Below are positions 44,301-52,900 of a stretch of DNA of 64,000 nucleotides, piece after piece (position 1 is the stretch's first letter; every line of letters begins with the position of its first letter). The stretch covers positions 2,356,001 through 2,420,000 of the forward strand of contig NZ_AP022613.1 in the NCBI RefSeq assembly GCF_010730195.1. The letters run 5' to 3'. Below the pieces are notes generated by a model. The model saw nothing but the letters and a program-made list of their open reading frames with translations, was not told the origin of the DNA and ran no database searches. A program made the position numbers and the translations under genes. This DNA comes from Mycobacterium conspicuum. GTDB lineage: Bacteria > Actinomycetota > Actinomycetes > Mycobacteriales > Mycobacteriaceae.

Positions 44301-46929
44301 TCCGCTGGACCACGTGCATGCCCTGACCCGTCAGGTGTTGGCCCAGCTGCAGGGCTGGCTGGCCCGGCCCGACACCGCCAACACGCGCCTGATCGTCGTC
44401 ACCCGTCACGCGGTCAGCGTCGGCGCGCACGACGACGCCCCCGACCTGGCACCCGCCGCCGCCTGGGCGCTGCTGCACACCGCGCAGAACGAAAACCCCG
44501 ACCGCCTCGTCCTGCTCGACACCGATGACACCGCCGCCACCGAGGAAAAGTTGTTGGCCGTCATCGCGGCACCACCGGCCGACGAGCCGCAGCTGGCCCT
44601 GCGCAACGGGGTCGCCCACATGCCACGCCTGGCCCGCACGTCCACCCTGACCCCGCCGGATGCCCCCGACTGGCAGCTGGCCACCACCGGCAAGGGTGAC
44701 CTGACCAACCTGACCCTGCTGCCCACCGACCCGCCCGCCACGCTGGCGCCGGGGCAAATCCGGGTCCAGGTGCGCGCCGCCGGGCTGAACTTCCACGACG
44801 TGGTGGTGGCGCTGGGCGCCATCGGCGACGAAGGCCTGGGCGGCGAGGCCGCCGGTGTCGTCGTGGACACCGGACCCGGCGTCACCGGCGTTAAGCCCGG
44901 CGACGCGGTGATGGGTCTGTTCCCGAACAACGCGTTCGCACCCACCGCGATCACCGACGAGCACACGGTGGTGCCGGTCCCGGATGGTTGGTCGTTCGCC
45001 CAGGCCGCGTCGGTGCCGGTGGCGTTCCTGACGGCCTACATCGCGCTGGTCGACATCGGCGGGCTCTCGGCCGGACAGCGGGTGCTCATCCACGCCGGAA
45101 CCGGAGGAGTGGGTCAGGCCGCCATCCAGATCGCGCGCCACCTCGGCGCGGAGGTCTTCGCCACCGCGCACCCGAACAAGCAGCACGTGCTCACCGGCCT
45201 GGGGCTCGACGCCGACCACATCGCCTCCTCGCGCACGCTGGCCTTCGCCGACGCCTTCGGCGCGGCCACCGTAGGGCAGGGCGTGGACGTCGTGCTCAAC
45301 AGCCTGCGCGGCGAGTTCGTGGACGCGTCGCTGCGACTGCTGCCCCGGGGCGGCGCCTTCGTCGAAATCGGCAAGACCGACGTCCGCGCGGCCGGTGACA
45401 TCGCCGCATCCCACCCCGGCGTCGCCTATCACGCCTTCGATCTGGCCGGCGCGACGACGGAATCCGTCCGGCCCGCATGGGCGGCCCTGACCGAGATGTT
45501 CGCCGCCGGCGCCCTCACGCCGCTGCCCACCACCAGCTATGGGCTGACCAACGCCATCCGCGCCTTCCGCGACATGAGCCAGGCCCGGCACACCGGAAAG
45601 ATCGTGCTGATCCCGCCCGCGGTGTTGAACCCCGAGGGCACGGCGCTGATCACCGGCGGCACCGGGATGCTGGGCGCGGTCTTCGCCGAACACCTGATCA
45701 CCCGCCACGGCATCAAGCACCTGCTGCTGCTGTCGCGCCGCGGCCCCGACGCCCCGGGCGCTGGCGACCTGCACCAGCGGCTGACCGCGCTGGGCGCGCA
45801 CGTCACCATCACCGCCTGCGACATCGGCAACGCCGCCGAGCTGGCCGCGGCGCTGGACACCATCGCGGCGGAGCACCCGCTGACCGCGGTGCTGCACGCG
45901 ACCGGCGTGCTGGACGACGCCGTGGTGAGCGAACTGACCCCCGCACAGCTCGACGCGGTGCTGGCCGCCAAGGCCGACGCCGCATGGCAACTGCATCGGC
46001 TGACCGCCGGGCACGACCTGGCCGCGTTCGTCTTGTTCTCCTCGGTGGCCGGAACCCTGGGCGGCCCCGGGCAGGCCAATTACGCGGCCGCCAACGCCGT
46101 CCTCGACGCGCTGGCTCACCAGCGCCAGCACACCCAACGGCCGGCGATCAGCGTCGCGTGGGGCTACTGGGAAACCCCCACCGGCATGACCGCCCACCTC
46201 AACACCGTCGACCTGACCCGCCTGACCGCCAGCGGCGTCGTCCCCATCACCAGCGAGCGCGGCCGGGCACTCTTCGACGCGGCGCTGAACAGCCAACAGC
46301 CCAACCTGATGGCCAGCCCGCTCAACACCGCCGCGTTGACGCGCCAGGCGCGCAACAACGTCCTGGACCCGATGCTGTCCGGCCTGGTCACCAGCCGGCG
46401 CCAAGCCGCCGGCGCGACCTCGCGCACCCTGGTTGCCACGCTGGCCACCCAAACCCCCGAACAACGGCTGCACACTCTCACCGCGATGGTCACCGCCACC
46501 ACCGCCGCCGTGTTGGCCCACCCCGACCCCAGCGCCCTCGACCCCGACCGCCCCTTCAAGGACCTCGGCATCGATTCGCTGACCGCCCTCGAGCTGCGCA
46601 ACACGCTCAACCGACACACCGGGCTGACACTGCCGGCGACCCTGGCGTTCGACCACCCCAGCCCCACGGCCCTGGCCCACCACCTCACCGCCCAACTCGG
46701 CGGGACCGCGGCGGCATCTCCGACCAACGAATACGTCCGACAAATTCAAGAATTAGTCACGTCGATTCCGGCCAGTCGACTCGAAGAGGCCGACATCTTG
46801 GCGCTGCTACGCAAACTCGCGTCCAGCGAGGACCGCGACGCCGATCATGAACAAACCAAATCACGCCTCGCCGACATGGACGCCGACGACCTGATCGCCA
46901 TCGCGCTGAAAACTCGAGGAAATGGCTGA
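38386..46929 (+). CDS. PKS2: FAAL-loaded type I polyketide synthase (FAAL-ACP-KS-AT-DH-ER-KR-ACP)
   Basis: 2847-residue fusion. Residues 1-590 are a fatty acyl-AMP ligase (LQYTSGSTRTPAGVMMSHEN near 170, GYWQKPEET, TSGKVRRRDC) that adenylates a fatty acid and loads it on the first ACP (Ser654, GFDSIKATEL). Then KS from 710 (Cys881), AT from 1251 (GHSQGE Ser1344, YASH 1444-1447, methylmalonyl-type), DH (His1652, Asp1814, His1818), ER (HAGTGGVGQAAIQIA near 2236), KR (GGTGMLG near 2424, Tyr in GQANYAAAN), ACP Ser2731 and a helical C-terminal docking tail from about 2770. GGAGGG lies two bases from the first ATG and five from the second (38389), which may be the true start. The stop overlaps the PKS3 ATG (TGATG). 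KS and DH-to-ACP are near-identical to PKS3. Confidence 0.95.
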   Translation: MMPIESSLPVVLRGHASRQPDEPAFTYVDFAQDWEGVPESLTWSQLYRRTLNMARELRSFGSTGDRVVISAPQGLDYVVGFLGALQAGMIAVPLSEPVGGSADERVHAVLRDAAPTAILTSSSLTGHIAEHIQSKPGESAPSIVELDSLDLDSPDVAAIEVDSPPSIAHLQYTSGSTRTPAGVMMSHENIVANYHQLAGALFVEQGGVIPPDTSMVSWVPLFHDMGLVLGIVMPVLGGNHCVFMSPASFLQRPARWMQFLARNGRVFTAAPNVGFELAARKTSDDDLAGLDLGAVHTIVNGSERVQPATLRRFAERFAPFNLNPKTLRPSYGLAEATLYVASGDARQPPDTVVFESAELTAGHAKRSRTGEGTPLVTYRSFGWPTVRIVDPETRTEQPDGRVGELWVHGDNVASGYWQKPEETERTFGATLVNPSPGTPEAPWLRTGDLGFLSEGELFLVGRMKDLLIVYGRNHSPDDIEETIQAITRNRCVAIAVPDAEGVEQLVTIVELKMQEESEEAAAQRILAVRRDITAAISKSHGLSVADLVLVRPGSIPLTTSGKVRRRDCLKVYQHNEFTRIDESIRALERQPVPDATDTVAEADSGLAQRLRALRQQHHQLLVAEVCAQAATVLGHPTPDRIDPKLPFLDLGFDSIKATELLDRLNTVTELDLPLTLAFDYPTPDELATHLSQLLGGSASAAAATEAQVRVDEPIAVVGMACRFPGGVDSPAGLWELVAGGIDAVGEFPADRGWNLADLFDPDPDAVGKTYTRTGGFLADAAGFDADFFGISGREAQSMDPQQRLLLEVCWEALEAARIDPAGLVGSDTGVFVGAWSQTYGAGGSDSVEGYGLTGSSTSVASGRVAYALGLQGPAITVDTACSSSLVSTHLACQSLLNGESTLALAGGATVMTTPAIFTEFARQRGLAADGRCKTFSANADGTGWGEGAAVLVLERLSDAQRNGHPVLAVIAGSAINQDGASNGLTAPNGPSQQRVITQAVANAGIGLDQVDVVEAHGTGTTLGDPIEAGALIATYGAARGAEQPLWLGSIKSNIGHTQAAAGAAGIIKMVAALNHDTLPPTLHVDRPSPHIDWSAGTVRLLTEPVAWPVTDHPRTAAVSSFGISGTNAHLILQQAPSAPTESAAGQAQDAAQLSMPAAPLWPVSARTPAALRAQADRLHHHLTSHPDLDLADVAYSLATTRTHHPYRATITAPTAAADPRKELLDALDALRAGQPHPQLTQHHFLGHLHGKTVFVLPGQGGQYPGMGRELYEQHRVFADTVDDCDNALRPYTGWSVRDVLLQAPGAPALDRVDVVQPVLFTMMVALADVLGHYGVVPDAVIGHSQGEIAAAYIAGVLPLPEAAKVVALRSQALSALRGTGGMASVLLGADALRQRLQPWAAAVSIAAINGPTHTIISGDPAALEEFAAACERDGIHIRLIAVDYASHSAQVEAVRERLLAELADLTPAAARIPLYSTVGQALSADPLDTETMDADYWYRNLREPVRFYDTVVELLGAGECTFVELSPHPVLAPAITDTLAQATDRAQSAVITTLHRDHPDQDNLVTALAALQNHGHSPSWPALYPHARTVELPTYAFEHRRYWMVPAMAGDARGLGLDGAEHPLLGAVAELADEDQIVISGRLGAEGWLSGHRVNDTVLFPATGFVEVALRAGELSGCPVIDELVLHTALTLSEQAPSDLQILVQPLDEHGRREFSVHSRSGGQPAWTLHASGALSAEQPAARPAPVPAVSVPPLDEDDFYEPLAQRGYGYGGLFRSLRGIGSDPARPDVVCAEVALPAGTDVAGYGIHPALLDAALHPLASALDDTDDTDDADALRLPYALSGITLHATAATQLHVQLTPTGADTFALHATDPAGAPVITIASLTLRAVPDQIGRPASTAGLTDGLFELTWPLAPELPEPAGTPPTWAVYTESPEQLPAGLSDGTIHTDLATLTPCPELVIWPLPQAGETDPLDHVHALTRQVLAQLQGWLARPDTANTRLIVVTRHAVSVGAHDDAPDLAPAAAWALLHTAQNENPDRLVLLDTDDTAATEEKLLAVIAAPPADEPQLALRNGVAHMPRLARTSTLTPPDAPDWQLATTGKGDLTNLTLLPTDPPATLAPGQIRVQVRAAGLNFHDVVVALGAIGDEGLGGEAAGVVVDTGPGVTGVKPGDAVMGLFPNNAFAPTAITDEHTVVPVPDGWSFAQAASVPVAFLTAYIALVDIGGLSAGQRVLIHAGTGGVGQAAIQIARHLGAEVFATAHPNKQHVLTGLGLDADHIASSRTLAFADAFGAATVGQGVDVVLNSLRGEFVDASLRLLPRGGAFVEIGKTDVRAAGDIAASHPGVAYHAFDLAGATTESVRPAWAALTEMFAAGALTPLPTTSYGLTNAIRAFRDMSQARHTGKIVLIPPAVLNPEGTALITGGTGMLGAVFAEHLITRHGIKHLLLLSRRGPDAPGAGDLHQRLTALGAHVTITACDIGNAAELAAALDTIAAEHPLTAVLHATGVLDDAVVSELTPAQLDAVLAAKADAAWQLHRLTAGHDLAAFVLFSSVAGTLGGPGQANYAAANAVLDALAHQRQHTQRPAISVAWGYWETPTGMTAHLNTVDLTRLTASGVVPITSERGRALFDAALNSQQPNLMASPLNTAALTRQARNNVLDPMLSGLVTSRRQAAGATSRTLVATLATQTPEQRLHTLTAMVTATTAAVLAHPDPSALDPDRPFKDLGIDSLTALELRNTLNRHTGLTLPATLAFDHPSPTALAHHLTAQLGGTAAASPTNEYVRQIQELVTSIPASRLEEADILALLRKLASSEDRDADHEQTKSRLADMDADDLIAIALKTRGNG
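40541..46690 (+). repeat. Tandem PKS module duplication, unit 1
   Basis: KS-to-ACP region of PKS2, near-identical over long stretches to 47041-53120 in PKS3. The match breaks at about 42220-42889 (AT core) and, more mildly, in the linker ahead of the AT. It resumes sharply at CGTGAGCCGGTCCGCTTCTA (42889). Confidence 0.85.
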
Positions 46930-49900
46930 TGCAAAGCCAGCTCGATAAATTAACCGAGGCCCTCCGGGCTGCCCTTATCGAGAACGAAGACCTGCGGCAG
47001 CTGCGGGCACGCGCGTTAGAACCGGTCGCGATCGTCGGGATGGCCTGCCGGTTTCCCGGTGGGGTGGATTCGCCGGCGGGGTTGTGGGAGCTGGTGGCCG
47101 GGGGCATCGATGCGGTGGGGGAGTTCCCGGCCGACCGGGGCTGGAATCTGGCGGACTTGTTCGACCCGGATCCCGATGCGGTGGGCAAGACCTACACCCG
47201 CGCCGGAACGTTCGTGGCCGACGCCGCCGGGTTCGACGCCGACTTCTTCGGCATCTCGGCGCGCGAGGCACACAGCATGGATCCGCAGCAGCGGCTGCTG
47301 CTGGAGGTGTGCTGGGAAGCCCTGGAGTCCGCCCGCATCGATCCGGCCGGGTTGGTCGGTTCGGACACCGGGGTGTTCGTCGGAACGTGGTCGCAACCCT
47401 ACGGCGCGGGCGGCTCCGACACCGCCGAGGGATACGGCCTGACCGGTTCGTCGACCAGCGTGGCCTCCGGGCGGGTCGCCTACGCGTTGGGTCTGCAGGG
47501 CCCGGCCGTCACCGTCGACACGGCCTGCTCGTCCTCGCTGGTGTCCACCCACCTGGCCTGCCAGTCCCTGCGAAACGGCGAATCGGCGCTCGCCCTGGCC
47601 GGCGGCGCGACCGTGATGACCACCCCGGCGATCTTCACCGAGTTCGCCCGGCAACGCGGGCTGGCCGCCGACGGGCGCTGTAAAACGTTCTCCGCCAACG
47701 CCGACGGCACCGCGTTCGGCGAAGGCGCCGCGGTGCTGGTGCTCGAGCGGCTCAGCGACGCGCAGCGCAATGGGCATCCGGTGTTGGCGGTCATCGCCGG
47801 GTCGGCGATCAACCAGGACGGCGCCTCGAATGGGTTGACCGCGCCCAACGGGCCCTCCCAGCAGCGGGTGATCACCCAGGCCGTGGCCAACGCCGGGATC
47901 GGGCTGGACCAGGTCGACGTGGTCGAGGCCCACGGCACCGGCACCACGCTGGGTGACCCGATCGAGGCCGGCGCGCTGATCGCCACCTACGGTGCCGCGC
48001 GCAGCGCCGAGCGGCCGCTGTGGCTGGGCTCGATCAAGTCCAACATCGGTCACACCCAGGCCGCGGCCGGGGCGGCCGGCATCATCAAAATGGTTGCCGC
48101 ACTGAACCACGACACGTTGCCCCCGACGTTGCATGTCGATCAGCCCAGCCCGCACATCGACTGGTCGGCGGGCACGGTGCGGCTACTCACCGAGCCGGTG
48201 GCCTGGCCGGTCACCGATCACCCGCGCACCGCCGCGGTGTCCTCGTTCGGGATCAGCGGCACCAACGCGCACCTGATCCTGCAGCAAGCCCCCGCCGCGC
48301 CGGCCGAACCGGAGACCCGGCACCCCGAGCACGACGGCGGGTTCGGGTTGGTGTGGCCGATCTCGGCGCGCACCCCCACCGCGTTGCGCGCGCAGGCCGA
48401 CCGGCTGCACCAGCACCTGACCAGCCACCCCGACCTGGACCTCACCGATGTGGCCTACAGCCTGGCCACCACCCGCACCCACCACCCGTATCGCGCGACG
48501 ATCACCGCGCCGACGGCCGCCGCGCGCAAGGAGCTGCTCGACGCCCTGGATGCGCTGCGCGCGGGCCAACCCCACCCGCGGCTGACCCAACACCACTACC
48601 TGCCCCACCTGCGTGGCAAAACCGTGTTCCTGCTGCCCGGCCAGGGCGCCCAATACCCCGGCATGGGCCGAGAACTCTACGAACACCACCCCGTCTTCGC
48701 GCGCACCCTGGACGACGTCTGCGCGGCCCTCGACGCCCACCTCGACGTTTCGCTGCGCGAACTGATGTTCGCCGAATCGGGCAGTGCCGCAGGCGAATTG
48801 ATCCACCAAACCAAATACGCACAACCGGCGCTGTTCGCGATCGGCGCCGCCATGCACGCCCTGGTCAGCGCGGCCGGGATCACCGCCGACTATCTGCTGG
48901 GGCATTCCATCGGGGAACTCACCGCCGCGTACGTGGCCGGCGTGTTTTCCCTTGCCGACGCCGCCGAGTTGGTCACCGCTCGCGGTCGGCTAATGCAGGC
49001 CTGCCCGCCCGGCGCGATGCTGGCCATCCAGGCCACCGAACGCCAGGTCGAGGCCCTGCTGGAGGATCACCCCAAGGTGGCCATCGCCGCGGTCAACGGG
49101 CCCACGGCGGTCGTCGTGTCCGGGGATCCCGACGAGCTCGCCCCCATCCACGAGTCCTGCGCCGCCAAGGGCCTGCGCACCACCTCCCTGTCGGTCAGCC
49201 ACGCCTTCCACTCGGCGTTGATGGACCCGGCGCTGCCCGAGTTCGAGGCCATCGCCGCCGGCCTGACCTTCGCCTCGCCCACGGTGCCGATCCTGTCCAA
49301 CCTCACCGGACAACTCGCGACGTCCGAGCAGCTCACGTCCAGCCGCTACTGGACCCGACACCTGCGTGAGCCGGTCCGCTTCTACGACAGCGTCCGCGAG
49401 CTGCTGGGCGCCGGCGAGTGCACGTTCGTCGAGCTGTCGCCGCATCCGGTGTTGGCGCCGGCGATCACCGACACGTTGGCCCAGGCGACCGATCGCGCAC
49501 AGTCGGCGGTGATCACCACGCTGCACCGCGACCACCCGGATCAAGACAACCTGGTCACTGCGTTGGCCGCGCTGCACAACCGCGGCCGCAGCCCGTCGTG
49601 GCCGGCGTTGTATCCGCACGCTCGCACGGTGGAGCTGCCCACCTATGCGTTTGAGCATCGCCGCTTCTGGCTGGTCCCGGCCGCGTCCGGCGACGCCGGC
49701 GGGCTGGGCCTCCAGGGCGCGGAGCACCCGTTGTTGGGTGCGGTCGCCGAGCTGGCCGATGAAGACCAGATCGTGATCAGCGGCCGGCTGGGTGCCGAGG
49801 GCTGGCTGTCCGGCCACCGGGTCAACGACGCCGTGCTGTTCCCGGCGACCGGGTTCGTCGAGGTGGCGCTGCGGGCCGGTGAGTTGAGCGGCTGCCCGGT

Positions 49901-52900
49901 GATCGACGAGTTGGTTCTGCACGCCGCCCTGATCCTGTCCGAGCAGGCGCCGAGCGATCTGCAGATCCTGGTGCAGCCCCTCGACGAGCACGGGCGGCGC
50001 GCGTTCAGCGTGCACTCGCGCCCGGCCGGACAGCAGCTCGGCGGGTGGACGTTGCATGCCAGCGGCGCGCTGAGCGCCGATCAGCCCGCCGCCGGTCCCG
50101 CGCCGCCGCCGGCGCCGGGCGTCGAGGTTGTCGACCAGGACGACTTCTACGGGGCGCTGGCCGAGCGGGGCTACCGCTACAGCGGCCCGTTCCAGTCGCT
50201 GCGCGGCATCGGCGCGAGCCAACCCGACGCCGTCTACGCCGAGGTGGCGTTGCCCGCCGGCACCGAGATCAGCGGCTACGGCATTCATCCCGCCCTGTTG
50301 GATGCCGCCCTGCACCCGTTGGCCTCCGTGTTGGACGGGGATGCGGACTCGGCGTCGCTGCGGCTTCCGTATGTGTTGAGCGGGATCACCCTGCATGCCA
50401 CGGCGGCCACCCAGCTGCAGGTGCATTTGACCCGCACCGGCGAGGACACGGTCGCGCTGCACGCCACCGACCCCGCCGGCGCCCCGGTGATCAGCATCGC
50501 CGAATTGCGGGTGCGCGCCGTCTCCGACCAGATCGGCGGGCCGGCGCCGCTGGCCGGGGTCTCGGACAGCCTGTTCGAGCTGACCTGGTCGCCCGCGCCC
50601 GAGCCGCTTGAGCCCGCGGCGACCCCACCGGCGTGGGCGGTATGCACGGACGTGCCCGAGCAGCTCCCGCCCAGCCTGACCCGGGGCACCGTCCACACCG
50701 ACCTGGCCACCCTGACGCCCTGCCCGGAGCTGGTGATCTGGCCGCTGCCCCACGTTGGCGAGACCGATCCGCTGGACCGGGTGCATGCTTTGACCCGTCA
50801 GGTGTTGGCCCAGCTGCAGGGCTGGCTGGCGCGGCCCGACACCGCCAACACGCGCCTGATCGTCGTCACCCGTCACGCGGTCAGCGTCGGCGCGCACGAC
50901 GACGCGCCCGACCTGGCGCACGCCGCGGCCTGGGCGCTGCTGCACTCCGCGCAGAACGAAAACCCCGACCGCCTCGTCCTGTTCGACATTGATGGCGGCG
51001 CGGCCACCGAGGAAAAGTTGTTGGCCGTGATCGCGGCGCGACCGGCCGGCGAGCCGCAGCTGGCGGTGCGCAACGGGGTGGCCCACCTGCCGCGCCTGGC
51101 GCGGGCCGCGGCCCTGACCCCGCCGGATGCCCCGGGCTGGCAGTTGGCCACCACCGGCAAGGGTGACCTGACCAACCTGACCCTGCTGCCCACCGATCCG
51201 CCCGCGACGCTGGCGCCGGGGCAGATCCGCGTTCGGGTGCGCGCGGCGGGGCTGAACTTCCATGACGTGGTGGTGGCGCTGGGCGCGATCGGCGACGAGG
51301 GCCTGGGCGGCGAGGCCGCCGGGGTCGTCGTCGACGCCGGGCCCGGGACGTCGCTGCGTCCGGGTGACGCGGTGATGGGGCTGTTCCCGAACAACGCGTT
51401 CGCGCCGATCGCGGTCACCGACGAGCACACGGTGGTGCCGGTGCCGGCCGGTTGGTCGTTTACCCAGGCCGCGTCGGTGCCGGTGGCGTTCCTGACCGCG
51501 TACATCGCGCTGGTCGACATCGGCGGGCTGTCGGCCGGGCAGCGGGTGCTGATCCATGCCGGTGCCGGGGGTGTGGGTCAGGCCGCCATCCAGATCGCGC
51601 GCCACCTCGGCGCGGAGGTGTTCGCCACCGCGCACCCGAACAAGCAGCACGTTCTCACCGGGCTGGGGCTCGACGCCGGCCACATCGCCTCCTCGCGCAC
51701 GCTGAGCTTCGCCGACGCCTTCGGCGCGGCCACCGCGGGGGAGGGCGTGGACGTCGTGCTCAACAGCCTGGCCGGGGAGTTCGTCGACGCGTCGCTGCGG
51801 CTGCTGCCCCGCGGGGGTCACTTCATCGAGATCGGCAAGACCGACATCCGCGCGGCCGGCGACGTCGCCGCGTCCCACCCCGGCGTCGTCTACCAGGCCT
51901 ACGACCTGGCCACCGTGGCACCCGAACCGCTGCGGAGGGCCTGGGCGGCCCTCACGCCGATGTTCGCCGCCGGCGCGCTCACGCCGCTGCCCACCACCAG
52001 TTACGGCCTGCTGGCCGCCCGCCAAGCGTTCCGCGACATGAGCCAGGCCCGGCACACCGGAAAGATCGTGCTGATCCCGCCCGCGGTGCTGGACCCCGAG
52101 GGCACGGCGCTGATCACCGGCGGCACCGGGGCGCTGGGTGCGCTCGTTGCCGAACACCTGATCACCCGCCACGGCATCAAGCACCTGCTGCTGCTGTCGC
52201 GCCGCGGTCCCGACGCCCCGGGCGCCGGCGACCTGCAGCAACGGTTGACCGGGCTGGGCGCGCACGTCACCATCGCCGCCTGCGACACCGGCAACGCCGC
52301 CGAGCTGGCCGCCGCGCTGGATAGCATCGCGGCCGAGCATCCGCTGACCGCCGTCGTGCACGCCGCCGGCGTGCTGCAGGACGCCGTGGTGAGCGAACTG
52401 ACCCCCGCACAGCTCGACGCGGTCCTGGCCGCCAAGGCCGACGCCGCCTGGCATCTGCATCGCCTGACCGCCGGGCACGACCTGGCCGCGTTCGTCTTGT
52501 TCTCCTCGGTGGCCGGAACCCTGGGCGGCCCCGGGCAGGCCAACTACGCGGCGGCCAACGCCGTCCTCGACGCGCTGGCCCGGCACAGCCACCACAGCCA
52601 GAACCCGGCGACCAGCGTGGCCTGGGGCTACTGGCAAACCCCCACCGGCATGACCGCGCACCTCAGCACGGCCGACCTGACCCGCCTGACCGGCAGCGGC
52701 CTGACCCCCATCACCGCGCAGCGCGGGCTGGCGCTGTTCGACGCGACCCTCGCCAGTCAACAGCCCAACCTGCTGGCCAGCCCCCTCAACACCGCGGCGC
52801 TGACCCGCCGCGCCCGCAACAACGCCCTGGACCCGATGCTGTCCGCCCTGGTCAGCAGCCGCCCGCAAGCCTCCGCCGGCAGCCCCCGCACGCTGGCCGC

